Source: Mytilinidion resinicola (Eukaryota > Ascomycota > Dothideomycetes > Mytilinidiales > Mytilinidiaceae). From it: 64,000 bases of DNA. The notes beneath the pieces were generated by a model, which saw only the letters and a list, made by a program, of their open reading frames with translations, was not told the DNA's origin and did no database searches. A program made the translations under genes and the position numbers. Shown here in pieces: positions 23,426-36,250 of the stretch. The stretch is taken from the NCBI RefSeq assembly GCF_010093595.1, contig NW_022985438.1:1326785-1390784 (forward strand). The letters run 5' to 3'. The number at the start of each line of letters is the position of its first letter. Position 1 is the stretch's first letter.

Positions 23426-24083
23426 ATTGGTCTTTACGACACGAGACGAGGTAAAAGCAGAGGGAGACTACGGGGCCCCTATGGGGATAAATGCATACTT
23501 TCCTTCTCTGTTGCAGAACCTACACATGAATTCTTTTCTTTCACTTACTAGCATGCACGTTCCGCTGATGCGGGCGCGCCATTTCATTCGATTCTTCTTG
23601 GTTTGGTCTTCGGATGGCCGTGCGATTGGTCTGCTTCCATTGGATGAATAGTATGAAATGACATCTTGCTTGACGTAAACTTTGCTTCTCTTGCTCGACT
23701 TTGCGGTGTGATGGTGATTGCCACAGGGCCCTTGGACAGCTGAGAGTATGGGCTCCTCTCCAGTCTCAAGCTTTAGCGATGGCAAGGAGCCCCTTTGGGT
23801 ATAATTGGAACAAAATGCTACAGATCTGACCGCGTAGAACCAATTATGATAGATGCGGAGTAGATGAGACGTCCTCCTGTCCTGACTCAATAGTATCGAG
23901 ATCAAAGAGAACATCTGAGCGTGCCTCGACCAAGGACCGCTCATGTTGTTCCAAGGTCTTACCTAATCAACCGCGTGTGATTTGTTTCATAGAAGCGGAG
24001 CATACGCTGCGTCCACTCATTGTAACTCCTTCCCGCGGAGATGAGAGCCTAAATCAGCTCGACGGCAATAGGATTTAGCAAAG

Positions 24084-24147
24084 CATGTTGGGGTCTCTCG
24101 GGCAAGACTCACTTCAAAATGTTACAAGATATTACAATAATTAACCA
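24084..24147 (+). repeat. Diverged direct repeat, copy 1
   Basis: Shares CATGTTGGGGT, then GGCAAG, then TGTTACAAGA and AACCA in the same order and spacing with 24604-24668. The intervals differ by substitutions and a 1 nt length change. Origin unknown; could be a remnant of a larger repeat. Confidence 0.5.
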
Positions 24148-24603
24148 GGTAGAAAAGAAAATAGCAGACACAGAGGGCACGTGGCGTACGCCCTGCGTAG
24201 TCTCTTTTACTGGACCGTCAGAGCATCTAAATCAGATCGAGATAGTTACGCTCCACAACAATAGCTGGGGTGCTTCAGCGAGAGCGCGTCATCGTTTCGG
24301 TCGTAAGTTTTTACCAAACCAACCGCGTGAGTCCTGATTTGATGGACTCGGAGGGTACGCGGCAGAGTCGGTTGTAACTAGGGAACAACAGTTTCGAAAT
24401 CGGGTTGGCAATATGAAAGTATGGAAACATGGCTGAAGTTGTTTAGTAGGAGTTGAGCTCTGTTTAGTTAAGTTTCTTCCGAATTTACTGCGTTGAAGCG
24501 GTCTTAGCAGACACGACTTCGACGTGAGGAAAATGCAGTTTAGTCCCTGGAGCCTAGGACTAATGATCATGACTGGGGTCTACGGTAATAGAATTAGGAA
24601 GAT

Positions 24604-24668
24604 CATGTTGGGGTAGCCTTAGGCAAGGAAAATCCAGTGCTGTTACAAGACTTTAAAGAATCAACCAC
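24604..24668 (+). repeat. Diverged direct repeat, copy 2
   Basis: Second copy of the element at 24084-24147, about 520 nt downstream, same orientation. It carries the same CATGTTGGGGT / GGCAAG / TGTTACAAGA / AACCA blocks. Confidence 0.5.
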
Positions 24669-25008
24669 CTAGCAGCAGTTATGAAAGCCACGACGTAGAT
24701 GGGGAGGATGCGGTGGCAGCTTTTGCGGTCGCGCTTTTAGTAGGGCTCTTCAGGTATGGACAGGTGATGATAGGATGTGGAACTCTGAAAGTTGAGGGGA
24801 AGGTGACCTAGACATTAATGAAAGCAACTTGAACATTCCATGTTTTTGACATTGAAAATCATGACCACCGGGGCCTTGTTCAGCTGTAATTGATCTTTAA
24901 TCTTGGCCACACGTTCCTGCAACCCAAACGCCTCGCCATGCAAATGCAGCCACCGTACCCTATGTAATTCCCCCGTGGTATCATCATACATGAAGAGTTA
25001 ATTGTGAC

Positions 25009-25978
25009 TCATCCTTTTATCTTCTTCTTGTCTTTCTTTTTCTTGCCAGTATCACTTCCGCCGGCTGCGCCTATCGCAGCTGCAGCGTCGCCTCCCTGCA
25101 TCTCTGCCATCATCTCTTGAAGGAAATTCTCACTGACGCCTCCTCCAGTGAGAGCTGGTGAATGTAGCGGCAAGATGGTGTTCATTTTCCAGCCGCGTGG
25201 GATCGCAGGTTGGAGTGGCTCTTTTGGAGGAGGTAATCCAGCAATGCGCAGTTTGAGTGGTGACGATTCGGTAGTGGGGTGATCTTGAAGATACTTTGAG
25301 ACAAGCGTGTAGAGATGGTGTTCTATACAGCAAGATAGGGTCAGCAAGTTTAAGTTCAAACCCAAACAGGTGATGAACGTCATTCTATGAGGACATGAGC
25401 CCGAGAAGAGCACCACCTGAAACATATAGTCTGTAGGAAATGAAGGACCACCCACTATTCGCGACGATTCCTCCCACTGATTTCCCCTTCTCTTTCACTA
25501 GGACTCGTACTCGGCCGGGATTGCTCCAGTCCTTGGGATGCGTCTTTTCAGGCTCAAATACGACATTGAGTCCTAGTGATGCCGTAGCTTCTGCAATCTC
25601 ACGGGCCAACGGATTAGGAACAGCCTGCTCTTTTCCGATGCGGCGACCTTGCCCTCGTGTGCGACTGGCATCGAAGTAGATTGGGTAGAGGCATTGCCAA
25701 TGCTTTGACTTCTCGCGATCCGCAGCCTGTTGCTTGGACTGTTGAGACTCCTGCGCCTGGGATGGTCTTGGTGGCATACGTTGCATGGGTGATATTGGCG
25801 CTTGAGGTTGGTGAGGCTTCGAGGGGTCCGCTGGCCGCAACTGCGACTGTAGGCCCGTCTCTTGATATTGCGGATTGACCATCTGCATAATGTTGGCGGG
25901 ATCGAAGTCTGCAATGTCCATCTCAGCCGGATCGCTGTCGCTGTCGCTGATCTCTTCTATCCGTGCGTTTCGCGACAT
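25009..25978 (-). CDS. SEC65: SRP19 / Sec65, signal recognition particle subunit
   Basis: Two exons, 25456-25978 and 25009-25322, encode 278 residues; the intron (25323-25455, GTGGGT donor) joins IVAN to KHHLY. The SRP19 domain is clear: CLYPIYFDASRTRGQGRRI, PNPLAREIAEATASLGL, PGRVRVLVKEKGK, then HLYTLVSKYLQDHP after the splice. It binds the tips of helices 6 and 8 of SRP RNA and helps recruit SRP54 to nascent secretory proteins. About 90 N-terminal residues (acidic start, Gln/Pro-rich middle) are a fungal extension. The C-terminus has a lysine-rich end (GKKKKDKKKIKG) common in SRP19 and useful for RNA contact. Assignment is firm. Confidence 0.93.
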
Positions 25979-28278
25979 GGTGGGAAGTAGTTCGGCGAAG
26001 TATCCTACCGGGAAGAGGACGAAGCAATGCTTTTGCTGGAGATTAGTCCAGCGATGGTCCTCTTAGTGTTGAGGTTCGGAAAGACGCTAGTCCGATTGCG
26101 AGCTAGTGCACGGAGACTCGGCGTATTTTTTCCGGCGAAGCACATGCTGCGAGCCTTTCCCAGAAGAGCTTCTTAATGAATAGTACTTCGGAGACTTGTC
26201 CGGGGCCATCATCATGTTCTGCTCTAGCCTTCTATCAATGAGTCTGAAGCCATTTCGTACAAGCATTCGCTGACATCAGCTGCAGGCATTTTCGCCACTT
26301 TGGGCTCGCGTCCCACAAGACGCCAGTCTGAATGACTTGTAAAGTCCAGACTGCTCGCCGTCACATGCTTGTGACCGTTAAGCGACGATCTATCAACATA
26401 TCCGTACGTAGTGTAACTGACTTTCTCGGTTGCATGCAATGGTGGCTCGATTTCTGTTCTGGACGTCACGTTCTACGCTTCCTGCGACGTACGAAGAGCA
26501 CAAGGCCACGCCGCCCTATCTAGTCGCTTCCCATAATGTCCAATTTCAGGAGATCTCGCGGTCTTGACCAGTACCTTATACAGAGAAGCATGCGATGATA
26601 ATCACAAAAGATTCGTGTTTAACTTGGAGCATCTCTATCACTCCACACATCAAGGTTATTTATCCATGGGTGCCAATCTCCTCTAGCTTAGCTTAGCCCT
26701 CTTTCTTTAGGGGCCAAAATGGTGATGCTCTATGTTCGGGTAATTGAAGAGAATGGGTTAAGCGGCCTTCTCTTACTTGATCGTGGCTTTCCCGTTGCTA
26801 CATTGGCCTAAGCCTTGTGGGGGCATCGTCTCAATCCATAACCTAATCACTGGCGTTCTCCGATCCGCTCTTCTGTCATACCGACACTATGAGCTGGTCG
26901 CCACGATTGCTGCGACCATGTTCACATCTCAGTTCGTATTGGCGCCACTGCCTCGCACTTCAGGGTCCAGATAGCTGGAACAGCCAGTGCGGATCGAACA
27001 TATTGGATACCAATGCACTGCGGCCGGCTTCTGAAACCGTGTCGGCAAAGCCGGCGACGTTGCTGTCAAGCTACCCAACGGAAACTGCGGACCCTGTTCG
27101 AAGGCGTTCGCGTGTCAGCCAGACTTCTTAGAGTGTCGGCGTGCTTAGAACGCAGACTCGTCTCTCTGTCCAGCCTCTATTGGCTAAAGGGGGTGGCGGA
27201 CTAAATTTCGCTGTTCAGACAAGCCCAGCATGGGTAGAGTCAGATCTATTTCAGGAATCACTTGGTTTTCGATGGTGTTTGCCTCATGTCAGTCGCATCG
27301 CCCGTCTACCAGGGCCATGGCTCATTCGCAACAAACACTGAACAATGGTAGTTCATGACGTAGCAAGGCGACTACGGAATGATTAATTAGTTGATTGGTA
27401 TCTCCTTGGTATCCAGTAGATCCCGCGGAATCGGACCGTCTCAATGTTAGCGAGTTGAATGGTCCCGTTGCCGTTCTTCCCCAGCACAACTTTCAGTGGC
27501 TTACCACCTCCACTCTTGAGATCCAAATGCTTCCCAACACTCCTCCAGCAATCGGGGCCTCAATTCTATAGGCATATAGGCCACAGCTCAATTGCACAGA
27601 AAGGATGCTCCCTCTTACCGTTTAGGGGGGGAACTCCCGGGCTGCAGCGCACTGCGATGGGACACGTTTCACGTTGCTACTGAGCGCGACACCAAGGAAA
27701 AGGAACCGCAAACTTACTGATGTAGATGCAGGATTGTCTCATTCTAGTAGCTGCATCGATGGTTCTCAGCTGAGTAGCCTTAAACGCGTTCGATTCGACT
27801 AGCCTCCTGGAGCACTGCCAACACCGTCGACGCCTCACCACCCAGCATCGAATTATGGGTTTTCTTCACTCCCACCGAGCAGGTACAAGCGAAAGGACCA
27901 GGTCATAAGCGGGACTACGGCTACGTCGGCATCGGACCGAACATATAGTCAGCCTTCGGCATGCCGGACTACTATCTTTCGGGTCACCTACGCCGTCGGG
28001 CCTCCACTTTCTGACGGCTGCCGCGACAGTCCCGAGGCTATGAGGGGTTGAGCCGGTGGCATTAGGTCCTAAATGACTCAAAAGACCGAGAGCTAGTGGT
28101 GCCGATGTGAAGGTTGCAGAGAGTTGACGTGTATAGATAGTCGACCATCCCGCGCTGTGAGTGAACACTTCCGAAGACCAAACGACTAAGCTGATAGATT
28201 TGCAGTAATAGTCCTCAAACTTTGCCCATCCTATAACTCAGTTACACACGATCCCTCATTGCACCTATTTCTACTACA
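25979..28278. other. Intergenic region without a recognisable gene
   Basis: About 2.3 kb between divergent genes SEC65 and the aminotransferase. It must hold both promoters. Open frames are short and unsupported; I see no RNA gene, repeat array or TATA box I would trust. Confidence 0.45.
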
Positions 28279-30054
28279 ATGTCTCCGTCTGCGGTTGTCA
28301 ACAAACGTGCTGTCGTAGTAGAGCCAGAAACGACCGGCCACAAGAACGTAAAGACGAAGAGTGTACTACTGCACCGTCACATCCATTATGAACCCAGCAC
28401 AGTGGTTGCAGCCAAGGGCAACTACGTCGAGCTCAACAGCGGTCAGAAAATACTGGATGCCACAGGTGGCGCAGCTGTGTCTTGTCTAGGCCATGGAAAC
28501 CAGAGGGTCAAGGAAGCTATCAACCGTCAGTTGGACCAAGTCGCGTATTGTGCTTCGCTGTTCTTTGGATCATCAGCTGGCGAGGCTTTGGCCAAAGAGC
28601 TGGTCGATGGCACCAACGGTCAGATGGCGCGGGCATACATTGTGTGCTCAGGTAAGTACTCTTGTGACGAAAAGGTCTATGGCTATCACTGCGTATTTTT
28701 TTTAACGTCTGAATAGGTTCCGAGGCAATGGAAGCTACGATGAAGCTTGCCCGACAATACTTCCTGGAGTGTGCGCCAGCTCAGCCTGAACGAGTCAACT
28801 TCATTGCTAGGAAAGAGTCCTACCACGGAACCACACTGGGAGGTCTCTCCATGAGCGGTCACGTAGGTAGAAGGGCGTTGTTTGAGCCAATGCTCCTTGG
28901 AAATGTCAGTAGGGTGTCAGCTTGTAACGCTTATCGCGGTATGAAAGAAGGAGAAAGCACCAAAGAATACGTCGCCAGACTAGCGCAAGAATTGGATGAT
29001 GAATTCGTTCGGCTGGGTCCACAGACAGTATGCGCCTTCGTTGCTGAGCCTGTCGTTGGAGCCGTAAGTTCGCCATTATCTCTTCCAACCTGTCTGAACA
29101 CATATGAATGATCACGAATGCAACCGAGACATGCTGGTGGAGTATACTTCCAGTTCTTCCTATGGCATGTAGTTGTTGCATAATCTTATCAATCAATCAA
29201 TTGCCCTATAAGGCTGAGATTGCTAACGATGCAAAGGCTCTTGGGTGCGTCCCTGCCGTACCGGGCTACTTTCAAGCTATGAAGGCGGTCTGCGATAAGT
29301 ACGGTGCGCTCTTAGTCTTCGATGAGGTGATGAGCGGTATGGGTCGTTCCGGCACGCTCCATGCCTGGGAGCAGGAAGGAGTTGTTCCGGACATAGAAAC
29401 GATTGGCAAAGGCCTCGGAGGAGGCTACGCTGCCGTAGCAGGTTTGCTGATCGGCCACCGGGTTATCCATGTCCTCGACAAAGGCACGGGTGCTTTCTCT
29501 CACGGACATACCTACCAAGGACATCCAGTCGCCTGTGCAGCCGCGCTGGAAGTTCAGCGAATCGTCCGCGAGGAGGGTCTAGTGGAGAACGCTAGACGGA
29601 TGGGCGAAGTGCTCGAGAAGCAATTGAAAGAGCGGCTTTCGTCGCACCCGAACGTTGGTGATATTCGTGGACGAGGGTTGTTCTGGGGCGTAAGTTGGCA
29701 TCGCAAAACGATTGTGCACCCGTAAGCTTACACAAGTCGGTTTAGATCGAACTTGTTCGTGATAAGGCTACGAAAGAACCGTTCGACCCCAAGGATGGCA
29801 TCGCTATGGCACTACACGAGAAAGGTATTTTCTGATTTCATCTTTGACACGCTACTGCTGACAAGCGATCTCTAGGGCTCGAACCAAAGCATAGCATTTC
29901 TCTATACCCTGGCACTGGCACAGTGGACGGGAAATCTGGAGACCATATCATGCTGGCCCCGGCGTACAACACCACCGAGGCGGACATCACTCTAATCGTC
30001 GATAGAACAACGGCGGCCATTGAGGACTTCTTCGCTCAACGAAGCTACCATTAA
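28279..30054 (+). CDS. Class III PLP-dependent aminotransferase
   Basis: Five exons, 28279-28651, 28717-29063, 29237-29689, 29746-29824 and 29876-30054, encode 476 residues. The fold-type I class III pattern is plain: LDATGGAAVSCLGHGN, CSGSEAMEATMKLARQYF across the first splice, YHGTTLGGLSMSG, FVAEPVVGA, LLVFDEVMSGMGRSG, and the PLP-lysine region TIGKGLGGGYAAVAG. The end has GHTYQGHPVACAAALEVQ and IRGRGLFWGIELV. Intron 2 is long (173 nt) with a GCTAAC branch site. Such enzymes move an omega-amino group, for example from GABA, ornithine or another diamine-type donor, to a keto acid; the exact substrate cannot be read from the sequence. No mitochondrial presequence is evident, so the cytosol is likely. 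The neighbours give no pathway hint. Confidence 0.9.
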
Positions 30055-31877
30055 GCTCATCCAATTTGAATCTACATAGGTATAAATTGTGCCATGATAA
30101 TAGGGCCCTGAAGATGGATACGGGAACAACTTTCTCTTTCGCACAGAAGCAACGCAAATCTCATAAAGTGCACGATTTCGACCGGGAAAAGGCGATTTGC
30201 AATTCTCTTTACATAGGGCATCACGCAGAGCACAGACCATACGGTCTTGATTATCTCGCTGCGCCATATGTAATAGAATTCAAACCAGTCGCCATGTCAG
30301 ATGTCAGCGACTACAGACCTTCATACTTAGTATTTGATTACAGCCTCAGCACGGATTTGTCAGTAAGAAATGCAGAGTCCTCTTGAGCATGAGGTCTGCT
30401 CCAGTCTGCGTGGCCTTTCCAGGTCGACTCGCCATGCAGGCTGAGGTGGCCGAGACATGATTCGTCTAAAGCTGCCAAGGGACCGGCGACACTTTCCATT
30501 TGGGATGTCTGGCGCCTTTCCCGCTGCACACAAGGCCGGATTGAGTTGCGTGATACCACGGGCGGACTTGCAATGGCGCTGACAGCCCATCCGCAGCCGG
30601 GCCGGAAGAGCATTCTTATGACAGAAGCCCAGCGGCATCGCACGACCCGTGGACGTTCGATATCAAAACCATCACGTGATGCCTCGACGCGTGACTGCCA
30701 ATTGTTTCAAGGAGCCGAGATGAGATACTCAGTCTGCTGCAGAGAAGGGAGAAACGCTCGCGGAGACATGAGATAGATGGCCGCATGGGATTGCGGCCTC
30801 CTGGAGCAATCCTGTGAGGTTTCACCTGCGGACCTGTGACATCGGCGTGAAGTCAACCGTGGCCCTGCGGTGGCGAAGGCAGCATTGAGGCCGGCCTCGT
30901 CTGAGCAGGATCCCTCTAGGTAGCCGGCTGACTACCATCCTACCATCATACATATACATACTGGAGGATCCGGAGCGGCGGGTGTGCTGCGCAATTATTA
31001 ATGGGCTTCGGGACGAGCAACTGCGTTGAGGGGAGTGGGGACGGGCTGGTCAGCGCGTGGGATAGCGACTGGCGACGCCATATTATGGGCGCCCTGGGGG
31101 TCTCCGCACGCTGAATATTCATGGGCTGCGCAGCCTGCGCGGCGTGTCCTTCGGCAGGATTGCTGCTGCTGCTGCCACCCCAACCCAGCAGGCAGGTGAC
31201 AAGCCTGGCTCGAGCCCATAGCGGTCGCTGCACGCCGCCCAGTGTGACGGGCTCGCCTGTGGTGCCGCAGCGCAGCGCAGAGGCCAGACGGGCAGGCAGA
31301 GTGAATGTGGCCACCAGGCGGCGTGGACAGCGAGCGCGGCGGGAGGTGAATTGCGCAGTGTGCCGGCTCTCTCTTGAGGCCCGGGCCCAGCGGTTGCTAC
31401 GGCGGGTGACGGGCCAGTCGCAGTGATAGATGACGACCTGGACAAGCGGTGCCGATGGAGTCGCGCTAAGCTCACGACTCTAGGTCTGCTCACTCTCAAC
31501 TCCGCAGTGCCAGAGCCTCTGCACCCAGCACCACCCGGCTCCTCTGGCATGCAACAGCCCGCCCGCCCATCGCCTTCGAGTGCTCCCCACGTCCGTCGTG
31601 TCTGGTCTGCGAGCTGACCTGGCCGGCAAGACGACCTTTCTCCACTTTCTTCGCCCTCGGTCGGCTGGCTGCGATAACGGGCCTACGCCGCTTCTGCACG
31701 CCTCAAAGCACGCCTCGACGGCCAAGTGAGGTGCCCGAACCCGCTCAGAGCGATCACCACGGCCTTCAATTCTGCACCCGCACCAGTTGCGGCCCTCTCC
31801 CGCGACTTCTGCGTTCTGACGTCTCACTGCCCGTGGCGTAGGACGTTGGCAGCACGCCTCCAGGCCACACACCAGCC
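30055..31877. other. Intergenic region, likely long leader of the LAMMER kinase
   Basis: About 1.8 kb with no supported gene. The right part (from roughly 31400) is GC-rich with CT-rich patches and may be promoter and 5' leader of the kinase gene. Open frames on either strand lack family matches. Confidence 0.45.
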
Positions 31878-34165
31878 ATGTCGACTCCCTCCACCGCGAC
31901 TGCCACTCTGCCTCCTCACCACCAGTACTACTCTCATCACCAAGCATATCAGCCTCCCGGAGTCAATGGCCAGGCTTCGAATGGCTCGTCGCGGCTAGGG
32001 AACTCGCTGTATAACGGATATTCTAGCGGCACGTCAAACTCTGACATACGACGAACCGCGACCGGGCACCCGAGACAGCCTGCAGCCGCCGAGATGGCTC
32101 TCACCAGCGGCCACGCCGGTGCCAGGCAGGACTCGCGAGGCTCGAAGCGGAACCCCAACTGGAACGATTTCTACAAAAACGGCGTCCCGAAGGAGATTAT
32201 CGTGATTGACGATGACGACGACGAGCCTGCTTCTCGCCCGCAACGCCAGCCACAGGCAGGCCGACCCATCGCCAACGGTGCCACGAGGCATACGGACAAG
32301 AAACGGAAGACAACCGCTTCGACAGCCTACGATCCGGTCTACAACCAGCAAACGTCGTATTCGACCACCCAGACTCCATACTACGACGAATCACCATCTA
32401 ATAACACCATCTCCACCGATCGGACCACATCTGCAATCAACACGACTGCCGCGACGTCTCTTGGCTCCACAGCAAGCAATGGCACATATATCCCGCCTCT
32501 GGAAAATGGCGTCGTTGGACAGAAGAGGAAACGGACAACTAGGCAAGCAACACAGGCTGAGGCTAAGGAGGCCAGGGAAGCCAAGAGAAGGGAGATTGAT
32601 CCGCATGGAGATCCATTCAGCCTCTACGTGCCTCCGCCAAATCCGCCCATCAAGGCCAAGGAGGTCTTCGTCCAGGTTGTGCCTGACGTAAGTGTCACTC
32701 TGCCACGGAAAACCCGAAACGCACACTCACAAGCCTCACAGAAGTCATACATGAAGGACCAGAAAGTTGATGATGAGGACGGTCATTACATTGTCGTTCC
32801 AGAAGCGGATTTGACAGAGCGATGTAAGTTTCAAATTCCACATGCAGAGGAGACTTGTGTTGAACATTGCTGACATTCTCATGTAGACCAAATCGTCAAA
32901 CTGCTTGGCCAAGGCACTTTCGGTAAAGTCGTGGAAGCTTTCGACAGGCGAAAAGGAACCCGATGTGCCATCAAGGTTATCCGCTCTGTTCCGAAGTACC
33001 GTGATGCGTCCCGTATCGAGCTTAGGGTTCTCTCTACCCTTTCGTCAAACGACAAGCACAACCAGAACCGGTGCATTCATCTGAGGGACTGCTTCGACTT
33101 CCGAAACCACATCTGCATCGTCACCGACCTCTACGGCCAGAGCGTCTTTGACTTCCTCAAGTCCAATGCGTTTGTGCCATTCCCCAGCACTCACATTCAG
33201 AAATTCGCCAAACAGCTACTCACTAGCGTAGCTTGTAAGTAACCTCTATACATCAAGTTCTGTCGCATGCAAACTAACAAACACATAGTTCTGCACGACC
33301 TGAATCTCATCCACACCGATCTGAAGCCTGAGAACATCCTATTGGTGAACAACGGTTACCAAACTTTCACATACAACCGGACTGTTCCGTCATCGTCAAC
33401 CACAAACAGCCGCTCGGCTAGGCATCGCAAAGTCCTGCTTGACCCTGAGATACGGTTAATCGACTTCGGGTCCGCTACTTTCAACGATGAATATCATTCA
33501 TCGGTTGTCTCTACCCGCCACTACCGTGCGCCCGAAATCATCCTCAACCTTGGGTGGAGTTTCCCGTGCGATATCTGGAGCATCGGTTGCATTCTCGTCG
33601 AGTTCTTCACCGGAGATGCGCTGTTTCAGACTCATGACAATCTGGAGCACTTGGCTATGATGGAAGCCGTCTGTGGAGGCAAATTGGATAGGGAGATAAT
33701 ACGAGCTGTGATGAAGGATGGGAAGGGCTCATCTCGGAGCTCAAATTCCGCTACTGCGTAAGGCATATACTAATAATCTGATTGAACCTGGACTAACATG
33801 ACCACAGATACTTCAAGAACCAGAAGCTTGACTACCCAAACAGCGAGACACCAAAGGCGTCGAAGAAATACGTCAAGGCGATGAAGAGGCTACAGGTAAT
33901 TAGTACCACTAGCAAACCAGTCCTTGACTTACGCCTCCTGCAGGACACTATCCCGCCCGTCAACGAGTTCAACCGGAAATTCCTTGATCTGCTGAGAAAG
34001 ATTTTCGTGTACGATCCCAAGAAGCGGATAACTGCAAAGCAAGCTCTCCAGCACGACTGGTTCAAGGAGACGCTGATGGATGATGGAACCGAGGCCCACA
34101 AGATCCGTCTTGAGCGCGAGAAGAAGCAGCAGCGCCAGCGAGCCCAAGCAGAGGCCCGGTACTAA
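31878..34165 (+). CDS. KNS1: LAMMER (CLK) dual-specificity protein kinase
   Basis: Six exons, 31878-32687, 32742-32823, 32887-33234, 33289-33757, 33808-33895 and 33944-34165, encode 672 residues. The first ~295 residues are low complexity (Ser/Thr/Gln, an acidic IDDDDDE patch, basic KRKRTTR). The kinase domain starts at [15 protein letters not shown] (about residue 298) with CAIKVI, the catalytic loop [12 protein letters not shown] (HTD for HRD is usual in this family), [20 protein letters not shown] and the signature [12 protein letters not shown]-terminal motifs include [24 protein letters not shown] kinases phosphorylate SR splicing factors and affect growth and stress responses, in nucleus and cytoplasm. 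Introns 1 (54 nt) and 5 (48 nt) are multiples of three without stops, so unspliced forms would stay in frame. Confidence 0.93.
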
Positions 34166-34967
34166 TGGAGGGCTACGATATTATGACAGTGTCGACAACG
34201 GTGTCGAACGATCATCCACTTACCCCGGGCATGTTGTTGCTGCCTTGGGACATGTCTCATCTTCTGCATTTACGACTAGTCAATACGATGCATGGCAGGG
34301 CGACGGACTGTTTCCACTGGATTTTGGCGTCAAAGTGACGATTCTCTTTTACTTTGCGGAGGTGGATGTTGACCTGGGTAACACTTTGGCGCCACTAATC
34401 ATGTCTCTGCTGCCACATGTCTATCGGCCACCTGTGGTCTCTGAGGGCAAGGCAAGTTGATGTTATTTGCGGACAAAGACAAAATTCCATGCGTTCTGTC
34501 TACTGCGTCTACATGGAGCTGGGCCCCGCGGTCTGCTATTCTCCCATTCCTATCTTCTGGTGCGTAGACGTGGAGACGAAGTCAAAGGTGTCTGGTGTTC
34601 GGGCAGTAAGGAGACTCATTGGGAGCATACTGCAGGATGGGAAGCCCTGGATAGGACGAGCAGCTACTCAATGATTGATCTGGGACACGTTCTCAAGATG
34701 ACAAGCCCAACAATTACTTCCCGCCCGTGATTCGATATGATGATTATGTGAACTCGTAAGCGCCCCAGTGCGCCACTATCACAACCCCAGGGCTACCCCA
34801 CAGCAACCCTGCGTTGCAGAGCCCAGGCACGTGCCAGGCCGTAAGGCTGATAGTGAATTTCTAGCCGAGCAGTCGCGCCAAGACATGTAAACAACCCTCA
34901 CCATCACGCCTGCTTCGATTTGCGCCGGAATGCTTGACGCGCCTCAGAACACACGCGCACTTCCAAT
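34166..34967. other. Intergenic region without a recognisable gene
   Basis: The 3' flank of the LAMMER kinase and promoter of the Mis12 gene. No coding, RNA or repeat signal supported. Confidence 0.5.
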
Positions 34968-36250
34968 ATGGCAACCCCGAAACAAGTGCAGAATCTTCTG
35001 CTGACCGAACACTTCAAATTCACGCCCCTCGTACGCGTCACCCTTCATCCCACCCCACCTCCATGCCCACGGGACAGACACTGACGAAGCCCCTCGCAGA
35101 CCCTCGTAGACGACATCATCAATGCCGTCAATGAGCGCGCCTACCACGCGACTGATGCGATCGAGGCCTCCCTGCTAGCAGCAGATCCGACGCAGCTTGG
35201 CTTCGAGTCGCGCGCGAAGGAAGAGGGCCGTGTTCCAGAGACAGATGGAGAGGGCAAGCAGGTGTTTCCAGAGGCGAAGCTAGAGATTGACGAGGGCATA
35301 CACCAGCTAGAGACACTGCTGGAAAACACAATTGACAAGAATTTCGACAAGTTTGAGATCTATACGCTTAGGAATGTTTTGACCGTCCCGGAGGATGTGG
35401 TGCCGTGGGTTAGGTTGGGGCATTATGAGGTTAGTTGGATACAATGAGTCTCTGGGGATATCATGGCCCTAGGATTTTTCGTTGGACTCTCGGAGAGTTG
35501 AGAATTGGAAGCCAGGCAGGACTTTGATCATGAATCAGGACTAACATATCACAGAACCTCACCATACCCGCCCCAAACGCCACAACACCCACCCCCGAAT
35601 CCCTCCAACACCTCCGCCGCAAACTCTCAGAAACACAAAAACTCCACGCCGCCCTCCTCGCGGAGAAAACCCGCAACGAAGCCACCCTCGCCCGCCTCCG
35701 CAGCTTCCTCTCGCCCCCGCCTCCACCGCCCAAGACCGAGCACTCCTCTCCCAGCCAGAACGAGAAAACAGCCGCAACCAGCAACGGCGACGGTGCCTTC
35801 GCCTTCCTAACACACACACCTGCCGCGCAGAACCTGGGCATCCAACCCCTCCCCCAAGCCTCTGTTTCCCGAGCTACATCGGGCCCTGAATCAGCCGCTG
35901 GCCCGCTAACGACACATACCACCTTCACCCTCGCGCAGCTGCCTGCACTAAGGGCGCAGCTGGAGGGGCTGAAACCCTATCTCGCGACCGCGTCACTGCC
36001 GTCGGGTCGGGAGACGACTGAAGCGGCGGAGGCGGCGAGAGAGCGGAAGGAGTACGTGGAGAGCCAGACGCGGAGAGTGCTGGAGCGGAGAGGCGTAGAT
36101 GTGAAGAATGGGGGTGCGGTTGAGGGGAGGCGGGTTGCTGGGGAGGAAGTGCGGGCATTGGAGGGCTTGGTGAAGGGAATGAGTAGAAATGGGGGCGAGA
36201 AGGCGGCTGAGGGCGAGGAGGAAGGGGAAGAGATGGATACTGGAGATTAG
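34968..36250 (+). CDS. MTW1: Kinetochore protein Mis12 / Mtw1
   Basis: Three exons, 34968-35030, 35100-35429 and 35555-36250, encode 362 residues. The N-terminal Mis12 domain is recognisable: LLLTEHFKFTPL joined by splicing to TLVDDIINAVNERAYHA, then GIHQLETLLENTIDKNFDKFEIYTLRNVL and WVRLGHYENL. The middle is a coiled coil (SLQHLRRKLSETQKLHAALLAEKTRN) and a Pro-rich linker; the C-terminal third has a second helical part and ends acidic (GEEMDTGD). Mis12/Mtw1 is the core of the four-protein complex that links centromeric chromatin to the Ndc80 complex. It is one of two kinetochore genes in the window (the other is CENP-X near 4 kb), 30 kb apart and not obviously linked. Assignment is firm from the N-terminal domain. 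Confidence 0.9.

Larger units (their letters stand above)
23426..25008. other. AT-richer intergenic region with diverged repeats
   Basis: No gene is supported. The block contains at least two decayed copies of a ~65 bp element (24084-24147 and 24604-24668) and a second shared string around AACCGCGTG near 23970 and 24320. The rest is ordinary 3' flank of the pepsin and SRP19 genes. Confidence 0.5.
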
